64,000 nucleotides of DNA from Mariniphaga sediminis (GCF_003573545.1 NZ_QWET01000002.1:391797-455796), one strand, 5' to 3'. Shown: positions 9,146 to 18,198, counted from the stretch's first letter. Made by a program: numbers and translations. The notes: generated from the letters alone by a model not told the origin.

Positions 9146-9187
9146 ATACGGTTCGCACCGAAACGATCGCTTCGCGGGAAACCGTAT
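9146..9187 (-). other. Stem-loop between argF' and hisA
   Basis: The arms ATACGGTT (9146-9153) and AACCGTAT (9180-9187) pair perfectly across a 26-nt spacer holding a smaller CGAA/TTCG stem. The outer arm touches the argF' stop codon. No U-tract follows on the minus strand, so it could be an mRNA-stability or partial-termination element separating the arginine operon from the his genes. Confidence 0.5.
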
Positions 9188-10137
9188 CACCTGTTATTTT
9201 CCAAAATCATTTTTAACACGGCCTGAGCAGTAATCTCGCGGTTCGCAGCCTGTTCCACAACAATAGAGGAAGGACTGTCAAGCACGCCATCGGCCACAAT
9301 AACATTGCGACGAACGGGGAGGCAGTGCATAAACCGGGCATCGTTGGTCAAAGCCATTTTTTCTTCGTTCACAGTCCACCCAAAATCTTTTGAAAGAATT
9401 TGCCCGTAACTACTATAAGAAGCCCAGTTTTTGGCGTAAATAAAATCAGCACCTTCAAAAGCCTTTTTCTGATCATATTCTACTTTCACATCCCCCATAA
9501 ACTCAGGCGCTAATTCATACCCTTCGGGATGGGTAACAACCAACTCATAGTCTGTTTCGCGCATCCATTCCACAAACGAATTAGGCACTGCCTGCGGCAA
9601 CGCCCGGGGATGTGGCGCCCATGTCAATACAACCTTGGGACGTTCTTTCTTTTTAAATTCTTCAATGGTAACCAGGTCGGCATAACTTTGCAACGGGTGG
9701 CGGGTAGCGCCTTCCATGCTCACAACCGGTACGCCGGCATAGTCAATAAACTGCGACAGAATCTTCTCGGAGTAATCATCATCCCTGTTTTGAAACTTCG
9801 CAAAGGAACGTACGCCAATTACATCGCAATACTTTCCAATTACCGGAATGGCTTCCAACAAGTGTTCCGGTTTGTCGCCGTCCATTACAACGCCCAGTTC
9901 CGATTCCAGCTGCCAGCCATCTTCGCTTACATTCATGACCATAGTATTCATACCAAGGTTCATGGCCGCCTTCTGGGTACTCAGGCGTGTACGCAAACTG
10001 GGATTAAAAAATATCAGGACCATCGTTTTATTTTTACCCAGATGCTGAAAGGCAAAGCGGTCCTTTTTAATCTCAAAGGCAGCATCAACTACCTTTTTTA
10101 AGTCAGGAATATCTTTTACTGATGTGAAATTTCTCAT
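9187..10137 (-). CDS. argF': N-succinylornithine carbamoyltransferase
   Basis: 316 residues. FNPSLRTRLSTQ (44-55) is the carbamoyl-phosphate loop; HPLQSYADL and HCLPVRR complete the active site. Residue 90 is proline in DGDKPEHLLEA. From published work on the Bacteroides fragilis enzyme, Pro90 in place of Glu marks N-succinylornithine rather than N-acetylornithine specificity. The enzyme makes N-succinylcitrulline from carbamoyl phosphate, supplied by the divergent carAB. Last gene of the arg/pro operon, 25 nt after proA. It is not a classical ornithine carbamoyltransferase. Confidence 0.93.
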   Translation of the reverse strand: MRNFTSVKDIPDLKKVVDAAFEIKKDRFAFQHLGKNKTMVLIFFNPSLRTRLSTQKAAMNLGMNTMVMNVSEDGWQLESELGVVMDGDKPEHLLEAIPVIGKYCDVIGVRSFAKFQNRDDDYSEKILSQFIDYAGVPVVSMEGATRHPLQSYADLVTIEEFKKKERPKVVLTWAPHPRALPQAVPNSFVEWMRETDYELVVTHPEGYELAPEFMGDVKVEYDQKKAFEGADFIYAKNWASYSSYGQILSKDFGWTVNEEKMALTNDARFMHCLPVRRNVIVADGVLDSPSSIVVEQAANREITAQAVLKMILENNR

Positions 10138-10162
10138 ATTAAGTATACATTTTTTTGCCTGG

Positions 10163-11413
10163 TTATTTTGGTCTTACCTGCCCGTCGCCTTCGATAATCC
10201 ACTTGTAACTGGTGAGCTCCTCAAGCGCCATAGGACCACGGGCGTGTAACTTTTGAGTGCTGATACCTATTTCTGCCCCCAGACCAAACTGCGCACCATC
10301 TGTATAAGCTGTTGAAGTATTCGAATAAACGGAAGAAGCGTCTACCAGTTTACGGAAAGTTCCAACACGTTCCGGATCCTCCGAAATAATGGCTTCACTA
10401 TGTTTCGAAGTATATTTATTAATGTGAGCAAGCGCTTCATCGAATGAACCGACTGTTTTTACCGCCATTTTCAGCGAAAGAAATTCGGTACCGAATGATT
10501 CATCCGTGGCCGGGAACAGGAGTTGTCCCGGATAATTTCCTTTCAAACTCTCGTACGCATTTTCATCGGCGTAAATAACCACTTCTGCTTCAGCAAGCCG
10601 CCTGGCAAAGGCAGGTAAATCACCAAGGCGCTTCCGGTGAATAACCAGGCAGTCGAGTGCATTACACACCGATGGGCGGCGGGTTTTGGCATTGAAAATA
10701 ATTTCCCGTCCCTTATCAGCATCGCCATACTCATCAAAATAAGTATGGCAAATTCCGGCACCGGTTTCAATCACCGGGATGGTTGCATTTTCGCGCACGA
10801 AATTAATAAGCCCCTGACTTCCGCGGGGGATAATCAGGTCGATATATCCCCGGGCCCGGAGCATTTCGTTGGTTTCTTCACGTCCGGCGGGCAAAAGCGC
10901 TACTGTATCCTCATCTACCTGATATTTTTTTAGCACATCCTGAATAAGGGAAACAATTGCCTGGTTAGAGTAAATAGCATCGCTACCCCCTTTCAGCACA
11001 CAGGCATTGCCCGATTTCAGGCAAAGGGAAAAAACATCGAACGTTACATTGGGGCGTGCTTCATAAATAATTCCAATAACCCCAAAAGGAACAGTCACCT
11101 TTTTAATTTTCAACCCATTAGGACGCACTGATTCTTTCAGAACTTTCCCCACCGGACTATCCAGACCCGCTACGTTTCTGATATCGGAAGCAATTCCTTC
11201 GATTCGTTCCTTTGTAAGTTTTAGCCGGTCGTATTTGGGATCATTCGGATCCATACGATCCAAATCCTTTTTATTCTCTGCTAAAATAAAATCTGTCCCG
11301 GCCTCTGCTTTATCCGCCAAATCGAGAAGAACACTTTTCACCGTCTCTTCTTCCACCAAATTCAACTTCCGCGACGCCTCCAAAACTTTTTTCAGTTGCT
11401 GTTCAATCTTCAT
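10163..11413 (-). CDS. proA: Gamma-glutamyl phosphate reductase
   Basis: 416 residues, the normal ProA length, an aldehyde-dehydrogenase-fold enzyme. The catalytic cysteine is in [23 protein letters not shown] and [11 protein letters not shown] are family motifs. It reduces gamma-glutamyl phosphate with NADPH to glutamate semialdehyde in proline synthesis. It lies 12 nt after proB, so the two enzymes that hand over the labile phosphate are made together. Full length, ATG start. Confidence 0.96.
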   Translation of the reverse strand: MKIEQQLKKVLEASRKLNLVEEETVKSVLLDLADKAEAGTDFILAENKKDLDRMDPNDPKYDRLKLTKERIEGIASDIRNVAGLDSPVGKVLKESVRPNGLKIKKVTVPFGVIGIIYEARPNVTFDVFSLCLKSGNACVLKGGSDAIYSNQAIVSLIQDVLKKYQVDEDTVALLPAGREETNEMLRARGYIDLIIPRGSQGLINFVRENATIPVIETGAGICHTYFDEYGDADKGREIIFNAKTRRPSVCNALDCLVIHRKRLGDLPAFARRLAEAEVVIYADENAYESLKGNYPGQLLFPATDESFGTEFLSLKMAVKTVGSFDEALAHINKYTSKHSEAIISEDPERVGTFRKLVDASSVYSNTSTAYTDGAQFGLGAEIGISTQKLHARGPMALEELTSYKWIIEGDGQVRPK

Positions 11414-11425
11414 ACTTACTGTCCG

Positions 11426-12517
11426 TTACTTTTCCATATATAAATAATCGTAGTGCACCAGCGCCTTTTGTTTCTCCGAACGCTTTTCAACTCCTACTTT
11501 TTCGGAACCATACTGCGCTTTCCCTAACCCCAAGGTGTTTCCGGATTCATCTACAATTCGAATCAGGTCACCTTTCTTAAACTCGTTTTCAATTTTAACA
11601 ATTCCAACGGGCAAAAGGCTCACTGCTTTGTCTGATTTCAGGGCATCCGTTGCTCCCTGATTAACAACCACTCTTCCTTTGGCAAAGCCATCGGAATAGG
11701 CAATCCATTTTTTTACTCCGCTCGCCGGTTTGGGAGAAGGCTCGAAAAAAGTATGTCCCGACACTTCTTTGCCCGTGAGTAAATCAATTAAAATATTTTC
11801 TTTAAATCCATTGGCCAGATGAACACCGATACCGTCGTTGGCCAGTTTTTTGGCAAGCCGGAATTTGGTAAGCATTCCTCCTCTTCCGAACTGGGAATGA
11901 TTTGCAGAAATAGCATTTTCAGGCTCTTTCTCATTCAAGCCGATTTTTGGGATCAGTTCGGCATCTTCCTCCTTCGGATCGGCATTGTAAACTCCGTTTA
12001 CATTACTCAAAATAATAAGCGTTTCCGAATCAACCATCGATGCAATCAACCCTGAAAGCTCGTCGTTATCAGTAAACATGAGTTCTGTTACCGAGATGGT
12101 ATCATTTTCATTCACAATGGGTATGACTCTGTTTTCAAGCAAGGTAGTCATACAGTTTTTCATGTTCAGGTAATGAGCACGGCTTGAAAAATTCTCTTTG
12201 GTTGTTAATACCTGCGCACAGGTAAGGCCGTGTTCGTTGAAAAAATCGGAATAACGGCTGATAAGTTTTACCTGTCCCAGCGCTGCCCAAAGCTGTCGTT
12301 TCGAAACGGCATCTGTTTTTTTTGAAGGTTCCAAAACGGCCCTGCCTGCAGCAACCGCACCTGAAGAAACCAAAATTACTTCTATGCCGTTTTTATGCAA
12401 AAATGCAATTTGGTCAACCAAATGGGCGATGCGGGCAACATTAAGGGTGCCGTCAGCCTTAGCCAAAACATTGCTGCCAACCTTTACCGTTATTTTACTA
12501 TACCTGAAACCCATCAA
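11426..12517 (-). CDS. proB: Glutamate 5-kinase
   Basis: 363 residues: an amino-acid kinase domain (1-250; KVGSNVLAK, LVSSGAVAAGR, NENDTISV) followed by a PUA domain (about 270-360; FAKGRVVVNQGA, KKGDLIRIVD). It phosphorylates glutamate and is usually feedback-inhibited by proline. The first residues are MMGFRYSKITVKVG; either Met could initiate. It lies 7 nt after proC and 12 nt before proA. Confidence 0.96.
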   Translation of the reverse strand: MMGFRYSKITVKVGSNVLAKADGTLNVARIAHLVDQIAFLHKNGIEVILVSSGAVAAGRAVLEPSKKTDAVSKRQLWAALGQVKLISRYSDFFNEHGLTCAQVLTTKENFSSRAHYLNMKNCMTTLLENRVIPIVNENDTISVTELMFTDNDELSGLIASMVDSETLIILSNVNGVYNADPKEEDAELIPKIGLNEKEPENAISANHSQFGRGGMLTKFRLAKKLANDGIGVHLANGFKENILIDLLTGKEVSGHTFFEPSPKPASGVKKWIAYSDGFAKGRVVVNQGATDALKSDKAVSLLPVGIVKIENEFKKGDLIRIVDESGNTLGLGKAQYGSEKVGVEKRSEKQKALVHYDYLYMEK

Positions 12518-12524
12518 TTTATCT

Positions 12525-13328
12525 TTACTTTAGATCTTTTTCTATTTTTTTAAAAGACGCCAAAAGGCCTTGTATCAATGACGAACTGAACCCCTTGTGT
12601 TCCATTTCATTTAACCCTGTAATGGTAACGCCGCGCGGGGTGGTCACTTTGTCGATTTCACGCTCTGGATGATGGCCGGTTTGTAACACCAGTTCCGTGG
12701 CTCCTTTTACAGTTTGTGCCGTGATAAACTGAGCCATTTCAGCACCAAAACCGATTTCAATTCCCCCCTGCATGGCAGCCCGGATGTAACGCAAGGCAAA
12801 GGCAATACCACATGATGACAAAACAGTGGCCGAAGCCATCAGCTCTTCCGGGATTTCAACGGTCTTACCCAGTTTATCAAAAAGCTCAACCACGTAATTC
12901 TTGTGCACATCTGAATTTCCATTGGCTGAAATACACGTAAGCGACTCCTGCAAGGCAATCGCCGTATTGGGCATTACCCTGAAAATCGGAATATCGTTCC
13001 CGGCCATCTTATCCAACTCATCTATTCCCACTCCGGCCACAATCGATATCAGTATTTTTTCCGGGCTTAGTGCAGGTTTGATCTCTTTTAGAACATGTTC
13101 AATATGATAGGGTTTTACCGCTACAATAACCACATCGGCTCCCATGGTAGTCTCAAGGTTGTCTTCGGATACATGTACTCCCCTCTCCTTCATATCTTTC
13201 AGAACACTCTCTTTTCGATCTGAAATAAAAATATCAGAAGCATCCACAAAGCCGGATTTTAATAAACCCAGCACAATGGCACCTCCCATATTCCCTGCCC
13301 CTATTACGGCAATCTTTTTATCATTCAT
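12525..13328 (-). CDS. proC: Pyrroline-5-carboxylate reductase
   Basis: 267 residues with an N-terminal Rossmann fold (IAVIGAGNMGGAIVLGLL, 6-23) and the C-terminal dimerisation/active-site helices (LSSCGIAFALRYI, TVKGATELVLQTG). It reduces P5C to proline. It sits between argD and proB, so all three proline genes lie within the arginine operon, which makes sense because both routes start from glutamate. Full length. Confidence 0.95.
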   Translation of the reverse strand: MNDKKIAVIGAGNMGGAIVLGLLKSGFVDASDIFISDRKESVLKDMKERGVHVSEDNLETTMGADVVIVAVKPYHIEHVLKEIKPALSPEKILISIVAGVGIDELDKMAGNDIPIFRVMPNTAIALQESLTCISANGNSDVHKNYVVELFDKLGKTVEIPEELMASATVLSSCGIAFALRYIRAAMQGGIEIGFGAEMAQFITAQTVKGATELVLQTGHHPEREIDKVTTPRGVTITGLNEMEHKGFSSSLIQGLLASFKKIEKDLK

Positions 13329-13339
13329 TTTAACAGCAA

Positions 13340-14491
13340 TTAATTATCTATCAAAGATGCAGAAACTTCAGCAAATGCTTTAGCAAATGCTTTTAAAAAT
13401 AGATCGGCTTCTTCTTTTTTTAAACTTAACGGCGGTAAAAGTCGAATCATATTTTGTCCGGAAACCCCGGTGAAAATCTTGTGCTCAAACAACAATTTCT
13501 TTCGCAACTCCTGAATGGGCGTCGGAAATTCAAGGCCAATCATTAACCCTTCGCCACGAATTTGAATATTCTGACTGATTTTCGCCAGTTTCTCCATCAA
13601 ATAATTACCTGTTTCTTCGGCATTTTCAACCAGTTTTTCACTGCCAAGCACATCAAGTACTGCAATAGCTGCAGCACAGGCAAGATGGTTTCCGCCAAAC
13701 GTGGTACCAAGCATTCCCATCCAGGGTTTTATTTCAGGCTGAATGAGTACCCCGCCAATGGGAAAACCATTCCCCATTCCTTTAGCCATAGTAATAATAT
13801 CGGGTCTCACTGATGTATATTGGTGTGCAAAAAACCGTCCGCTACGTCCGTACCCTGACTGAATCTCATCGAGAATCAGCAGACTACCGTATTTTTCTGT
13901 CAGCTTTTTTAATCCTTCCAAAAATTGAGAATCAGGAACGTTTATCCCGCCAACTCCCTGAATACCTTCAATAATTACAGCCGCAACCTGTCCGGTTTTC
14001 AATTCGGCTTCCGTGGCATCCAAATCATTGAATGGAAGAATGATAGCATTCTCCGTTTTATTGACCGGGGCCACAATTTTTGGATTGTCAGTTAAGGCAA
14101 CTGCTGCCGCAGTGCGCCCATGAAATCCCTTTCTGTAACTAACAAACTTTTTCCTGCCCGTAACAAATGAAGCCAGTTTAATAGCATTTTCATTTGCTTC
14201 TGCGCCCGAGTTACACAGGAAAAGCTGGTAATCAGAATACCCTGAAAGCTTTCCCAGTTTGTCTGCCAGTTCCTGTTGCAGCGGGTTTTGAACGGAGTTA
14301 CTGTAAAAACCAATTTTTTTTAGCTGCTCCGAAATCATCGAAACATAGTGGGGATGGCTGTGCCCAATGGAAATTACGGCATGCCCGCCATACAAATCCA
14401 TGTATTTGTTCCCTTCGGAATCCCAGACATAACAACCGCTTGCTTTAACGGGAGCTATGTCGAAAAGCGGATAAACATCAAATAGTTTCAT
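13340..14491 (-). CDS. argD: N-succinyl/acetylornithine aminotransferase
   Basis: Class-III PLP aminotransferase of 383 residues from the ATG at 14491 (MKLFDVYPLFDI). The open frame extends to 14557, but the extra 22 residues lie in a stem-loop region and are not family-like. LILDEIQSGYGRSG binds the cofactor and the Schiff-base lysine is in TMAKGMGNGFPIGG. It transaminates the N-acyl glutamate semialdehyde; given the SOTCase-type argF', the natural substrate is probably the succinylated form. Its stop is 11 nt before proC. Confidence 0.93.
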   Translation of the reverse strand: MKLFDVYPLFDIAPVKASGCYVWDSEGNKYMDLYGGHAVISIGHSHPHYVSMISEQLKKIGFYSNSVQNPLQQELADKLGKLSGYSDYQLFLCNSGAEANENAIKLASFVTGRKKFVSYRKGFHGRTAAAVALTDNPKIVAPVNKTENAIILPFNDLDATEAELKTGQVAAVIIEGIQGVGGINVPDSQFLEGLKKLTEKYGSLLILDEIQSGYGRSGRFFAHQYTSVRPDIITMAKGMGNGFPIGGVLIQPEIKPWMGMLGTTFGGNHLACAAAIAVLDVLGSEKLVENAEETGNYLMEKLAKISQNIQIRGEGLMIGLEFPTPIQELRKKLLFEHKIFTGVSGQNMIRLLPPLSLKKEEADLFLKAFAKAFAEVSASLIDN

Positions 14492-14508
14492 AATATAAAG
14501 TAGGTAAA

Positions 14509-14554
14509 CCGAATGCCTGATCGGGAAATTATTCCGATACGACCGGTCATTCGG
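14509..14554 (-). other. Two-tier stem-loop between argC and argD
   Basis: Outer arms CCGAATG (14509-14515) and CATTCGG (14548-14554) enclose inner arms ATCGG (14520-14524) and CCGAT (14534-14538). It occupies the only sizeable gap inside the arg/pro operon and ends 18 nt upstream of the argD start. No U-tract. Role unknown: RNA processing or a dispersed repeat are possible. Confidence 0.5.
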
Positions 14555-14595
14555 CAATCACATTAAACTGTTTCTTTTAAAATCAATCCCGGGTA

Positions 14596-15564
14596 CTAAA
14601 ACGCCACCGGTTTTAAACTTAACCCGGCTGTTTCACTTAAACCAAACAGGAGGTTCATATTCTGTACCGCCTGCCCGGACGCACCTTTTATAAGATTGTC
14701 GGTAAGACTTATAACAACCAGCTTATCTCGTTGCTTCTCAAGATAAATAATGGCTTTATTGGTATTTACAACCTGCTTGAGTGATGGGTTCCTTTCGGAT
14801 AACACCACAAACGGATGATCTTTATAAAATTCCTGATACAAGGCAGTTGCCTCTTCCAACGTTCCGTCAAAACGCGTGTAAGCAGAAACAAAAATACCCC
14901 GGGTGTGGTTTCCCCGGATGGGGACAAAGTTAAACCCTTTGGAAAATCCCGGCTGCAACTGTCCTAAACTCTGTAAAATTTCTCCTTCGTGTTGATGCTG
15001 AAAAATTTTATAAGCTGAAAGGTTGTTGTTACGCCAGCTAAAATGCGATGCGTCGGTAGGTTTTTGCCCGGCTCCGGTAGAACCGGTAACGGCCTGCACA
15101 TGAATCTCATCAACCAGCATATTATTAGCTGCAAGGGGCAGCAGCGCCAACTGAATACCCGTAGCAAAACAACCCGGGTTGGCAATTTTCAAAGCCTTCT
15201 TAATCTTTTCACGATCCAACTCAGGCAAGCCGTAAACAAAGTCATTGCCTTCCCTTTTTAGCCTGAAGTCGTGGCTCAAATCCACCACCTTTAAACCTGC
15301 CGGCAGATTATTGTTCTCTATAAACTCTTTGGATTTTCCATGCCCCATGCACAAAAAAACCACATCCACATCATGGAACAAAAAAGAATCCGTAAATCGC
15401 AAACCGGTATCCCCCAACAAGTCTAAATGAACATCTGAAATAAGGTTTCCGGCGTTGCTCGAACTCTGCACAAAAACAATCTCTGCCTGCGGATGATTCA
15501 GCAATATCCGCAATAACTCGCCGGCTGTATATCCTGCCCCTCCAATTATTCCAACTTTAACCAT
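14596..15564 (-). CDS. argC: N-acylglutamyl-phosphate reductase
   Basis: 322 residues, shorter type-2-like form. The N-terminal GIIGGAGYTAGELLRIL binds NADP and the catalytic cysteine is in ANPGCFATGIQLALLPL. It reduces N-acyl-glutamyl phosphate to the semialdehyde. The stop of argG is 9 nt upstream, so the genes are tightly linked. The argB kinase that would supply its substrate is not in the window. Full length, ATG start. Confidence 0.95.
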   Translation of the reverse strand: MVKVGIIGGAGYTAGELLRILLNHPQAEIVFVQSSSNAGNLISDVHLDLLGDTGLRFTDSFLFHDVDVVFLCMGHGKSKEFIENNNLPAGLKVVDLSHDFRLKREGNDFVYGLPELDREKIKKALKIANPGCFATGIQLALLPLAANNMLVDEIHVQAVTGSTGAGQKPTDASHFSWRNNNLSAYKIFQHQHEGEILQSLGQLQPGFSKGFNFVPIRGNHTRGIFVSAYTRFDGTLEEATALYQEFYKDHPFVVLSERNPSLKQVVNTNKAIIYLEKQRDKLVVISLTDNLIKGASGQAVQNMNLLFGLSETAGLSLKPVAF

Positions 15565-15573
15565 TTCTCCTTT

Positions 15574-16767
15574 TCAGATTTTTTTGTTTACCGAATGGTA
15601 AATTTTCAGTGGGTTACCCAATATCTTGGTGAAACCTTTAATATCATCGGGAGTCCAGGCTTTTACTGTTTCGCCGTAATCGCCAAACCCTGAATTCATC
15701 AGGTCGTGTTCCGACTCTATTCCCTGAAGCTCAAAGTGGTAAGGCTTCAATTTTAAAAATACCTTTCCGGTTACATTTTCCTGTGTTGCTTCAAGAAAAG
15801 TTTCCACATTGCGCATCACCGGCTCATGATACATTGCTTCGTGAAGGAACATTCCATACCAATTGGCCAGTTGTTCTTTCCAGTAGGCCTGCCATTTGGT
15901 AAGAGTATGTTTCTCCAGAAGATGGTGTGCTTTAATAATCAGCAAAGGAGCGGCGGCTTCAAATCCCACCCGGCCTTTTATACCGATAATGGTATCACCC
16001 ACATGGATGTCCCGACCGATAGCATATTTTGAAGCTATTTTTTCCAGTGCCTGAATGGTTTCAGGTCCATTTGAAAAAGATTTTCCATCTATGGTTTTCA
16101 GTTCTCCTTTTACAAAACCCAGTTCAATCGTTTTTTCATCTTCTGCTTCCAACTGACTTGGGAATGCTTCGTTTGGCAACCCCTGGCTTGAAGTAAGGGT
16201 TTCTTTTCCTCCCACGCTCGTTCCCCAGATTCCCTGGTTAATGGAATACTCCATCTTTTTGTAATCCTCTTCCACTCCATGCTTTTTCAGAAAGTCGATT
16301 TCCTCCTGACGGCTCAACATTAAGTCGCGAATGGGTGTGACAATTTCGATTTCAGGAGCCAGCACCTGGAATGTAAGATCAAAGCGCACCTGATCGTTTC
16401 CGGCCCCTGTACTGCCGTGAGCGATGTATCCGGCTCCAATCTTTTTTGCATAATCAATCGTAGCAATGGCTTGAAAAACCCTTTCTGAGCTTACCGAAAC
16501 CGGATAAGTATTATTCCGGAGAATATTACCATAAACCATGTAGCGAATACACTTTTCATAGTATTCACCCGTAACATCCAACGTTATATGTTCTTTTGCT
16601 CCCAGGCGATAAGCTTTCTCCTCAATGGATTTTAATTCGCTTTCAGAAAACCCTCCGGTATTTGCGATAGCGGTATACACTTCAAATCCTTTTTCCTCCT
16701 TTAAATACTTTACGCAAAACGAGGTATCAAGCCCCCCGCTGAATGCCAAAACTAATTTTTTCCCCAT
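15574..16767 (-). CDS. argG: Argininosuccinate synthase
   Basis: 397 residues, with the N-type ATP-pyrophosphatase P-loop LAFSGGLDTSFCVKYL (7-22). It joins citrulline and aspartate with ATP to form argininosuccinate. If the pathway runs through N-succinylcitrulline, a desuccinylase encoded elsewhere must act before this enzyme; no argE or argH is present in the window. It follows the GNAT gene by 109 nt. Full length, ATG start. Confidence 0.95.
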   Translation of the reverse strand: MGKKLVLAFSGGLDTSFCVKYLKEEKGFEVYTAIANTGGFSESELKSIEEKAYRLGAKEHITLDVTGEYYEKCIRYMVYGNILRNNTYPVSVSSERVFQAIATIDYAKKIGAGYIAHGSTGAGNDQVRFDLTFQVLAPEIEIVTPIRDLMLSRQEEIDFLKKHGVEEDYKKMEYSINQGIWGTSVGGKETLTSSQGLPNEAFPSQLEAEDEKTIELGFVKGELKTIDGKSFSNGPETIQALEKIASKYAIGRDIHVGDTIIGIKGRVGFEAAAPLLIIKAHHLLEKHTLTKWQAYWKEQLANWYGMFLHEAMYHEPVMRNVETFLEATQENVTGKVFLKLKPYHFELQGIESEHDLMNSGFGDYGETVKAWTPDDIKGFTKILGNPLKIYHSVNKKI

Positions 16768-16876
16768 AGTGATTTTTAATATAAAAAGAGTAACAGCAGC
16801 GCCAAATCCAATTTAAAAACTTTTCATTTTTTGGGTGATTACCCCTGCGTTACTGTTTAATTTTTGCGGCGCCCTG

Positions 16877-17542
16877 TCACTCTTTTGTTTTTTTTATCAA
16901 TTCAGACTTTTGTATTTTAAAGCCGTTTTTAGGCTTCAACTTTTGAACTACCTCCAGCAGGCTCCTTTTCCGAATACCATTGCCCGCTTTGGGAGCTTTT
17001 TCCCATGCCGGATCATACAACATTCCGGTACACAAACACTTACCACGTCCCATTCTTTCCAGAATGTCATAATTCACGCAGCCTTTACAACCGTTCCAAA
17101 ACTGGTCGTCATCTGTTAGTTCTGAAAAAGTTACCGGGCGGTATCCCAGTTCATGATTTATTTTCATTACGGCCAGGCCTGTTGTCAACCCAAATATTTT
17201 TGCATTTGGGTATTTTTTACGCGATAACTGAAAAGCTTTCATTTTTATTTCCTTGGCCAGCCCCAACCCACGGTATTCAGGAACAACTATCAGGCCCGAG
17301 TTGGCCACAAATCCTTTGTTCCCCCAGGTTTCGATATAGCAAAATCCGGCAAACTTATCACCGTCAAAAGCAATAATTGCTTTGCCTTCTTCCATCTTCG
17401 ATGCAAGATATTCGTTCGACCGTCTCGCGATGCCGGTACCGCGTTGCTTGGACGCAAGATCGATGGCATCGTTTATTTCGTCGACATACCTGACATGTTC
17501 CGGCTTTGCCACATCCACTTTTATACTCTTCAAATCCTTCAT
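16877..17542 (-). CDS. GNAT acyltransferase, candidate first enzyme of arginine synthesis
   Basis: 221 residues; a GNAT fold with the acyl-CoA loop VVPEYRGLGLAKEI (about 106-119). It also has a Cys-rich segment (CKGCVNYD...GKCLCTG, about 152-172) unusual for the fold. It is the second gene of the operon, 2 nt after argR. From memory, genetic work in Bacteroides thetaiotaomicron tied the argR-linked GNAT gene to the initial N-acylation of glutamate, so with the succinyl-type argF' this may be an N-succinylglutamate synthase. That role is inferred. A general N-acetyltransferase is the alternative. Confidence 0.75.
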   Translation of the reverse strand: MKDLKSIKVDVAKPEHVRYVDEINDAIDLASKQRGTGIARRSNEYLASKMEEGKAIIAFDGDKFAGFCYIETWGNKGFVANSGLIVVPEYRGLGLAKEIKMKAFQLSRKKYPNAKIFGLTTGLAVMKINHELGYRPVTFSELTDDDQFWNGCKGCVNYDILERMGRGKCLCTGMLYDPAWEKAPKAGNGIRKRSLLEVVQKLKPKNGFKIQKSELIKKTKE

Positions 17543-17544
17543 TT

Positions 17545-18024
17545 CTACAACTTGTTCTTTAACTTGGGGATAATCGAAATCAGCGCATTCATCAAATCAT
17601 TGCTCGTTGTCCCCTCTCTTCTTATAATCAGCACAGTATCATCCCCTGCAATTGTCCCCAAAATTTCCCATTGCCGGGCGCTGTCAATGACTGCAGCAAT
17701 GGTACTGGCATAACCAGGAAGTGTTTTCATCACGGCAAGATTACCTGAGAAATTCAATCCCTGAAACCCATCCGCCAAAAAATTATCTTTCGATCTTATC
17801 GGCCTCACATCATCTTGTCCGTCATTCGGAATAAGATATACGTAACCATTTACCGGATGAGGCACCTTGGCCACCTGAAGAAACTTCAAATCACGCGACA
17901 GCGTAGCCTGAGTCAAATCAAAACCTCTTTTCTTTAATGCAGCCAACATTTCTTCCTGACTGCGCACATTTCCCTTTGCAATTATTCTTCTTATTTCAAG
18001 CTGCCGCTGTACCCGGTTTTTCAT
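17545..18024 (-). CDS. argR: Arginine repressor
   Basis: 159 residues: winged-helix DNA-binding domain (1-75; SQEEMLAALKKRGFDLTQAT, SRDLKFL) and a C-terminal arginine-binding oligomerisation domain (85-159; GTIAGDDTVLIIRR). The motif GTIAGDDT places arginine-contacting acidic residues as in known ArgR. It heads the operon it presumably controls and is divergent from carAB, which it may also control. Two candidate ARG boxes lie immediately upstream. Confidence 0.95.
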   Translation of the reverse strand: MKNRVQRQLEIRRIIAKGNVRSQEEMLAALKKRGFDLTQATLSRDLKFLQVAKVPHPVNGYVYLIPNDGQDDVRPIRSKDNFLADGFQGLNFSGNLAVMKTLPGYASTIAAVIDSARQWEILGTIAGDDTVLIIRREGTTSNDLMNALISIIPKLKNKL

Positions 18025-18026
18025 CC

Positions 18027-18061
18027 TGAATAAATATCCAATAATTGTGCAAATTTATACA
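18027..18061. promoter_or_regulatory. Tandem candidate ARG boxes over the argR promoter
   Basis: TGAATAAATATCCA (18027-18040) resembles the Escherichia coli box half-consensus TGAATaattATTCA; TGTGCAAATTTATACA (18046-18061) is an imperfect palindrome. Their centres are 20 bp apart, the spacing used by hexameric ArgR on paired boxes. The second overlaps the argR -7 element. The Bacteroidota ArgR consensus was not available to check. Confidence 0.5.
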
Positions 18062-18078
18062 TTTATTTAGGAATGCAA
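18050..18078 (-). promoter_or_regulatory. Promoter of the argR/arginine operon
   Basis: On the minus strand TTG (18076-18078), an 18-bp spacer and TAAATTTG (18050-18057) fit the Bacteroidota vegetative promoter. Transcription would start near 18044, about 20 nt before the argR ATG. The -7 element lies within a candidate ARG box, which predicts arginine-dependent repression. Confidence 0.6.
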
Positions 18079-18100
18079 TAAAAATATCGGGAAATATTAT

Positions 18101-18108
18101 TATTTTTG
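18101..18108 (+). promoter_or_regulatory. Candidate -7 element for carAB
   Basis: TATTTTTG fits TAnnTTTG and would start transcription near 18115, leaving a leader of about 130 nt before carA. No good TTG lies at the expected upstream distance, so the call is moderate. Confidence 0.4.
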
Positions 18109-18144
18109 TCCCGGTTTTCAGAAGAAATTTGATTAGAAGTCTTT

Positions 18145-18198
18145 ATGGGAAACAAAACGGGTACAATAAAAAAAGATAATTCAGAGAAATGCGTTTGA
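18145..18198 (+). CDS. 17-codon leader ORF upstream of carA
   Basis: ATG at 18145 opens MGNKTGTIKKDNSEKCV, and its TGA (18196-18198) lies across the end of the 5' arm of the terminator at 18187-18227. Stop-codon placement is what translation-coupled attenuation would need. There are no Arg or pyrimidine-linked codon runs, so it is not a classical arginine leader peptide. Translation is unproven. Confidence 0.25.
   Translation: MGNKTGTIKKDNSEKCV

Noticed and set aside
18145..18198. Classical arginine leader peptide upstream of carA
   Set aside because: The 17-codon ORF has no arginine codons; it is kept only as a possible translation-coupled element.
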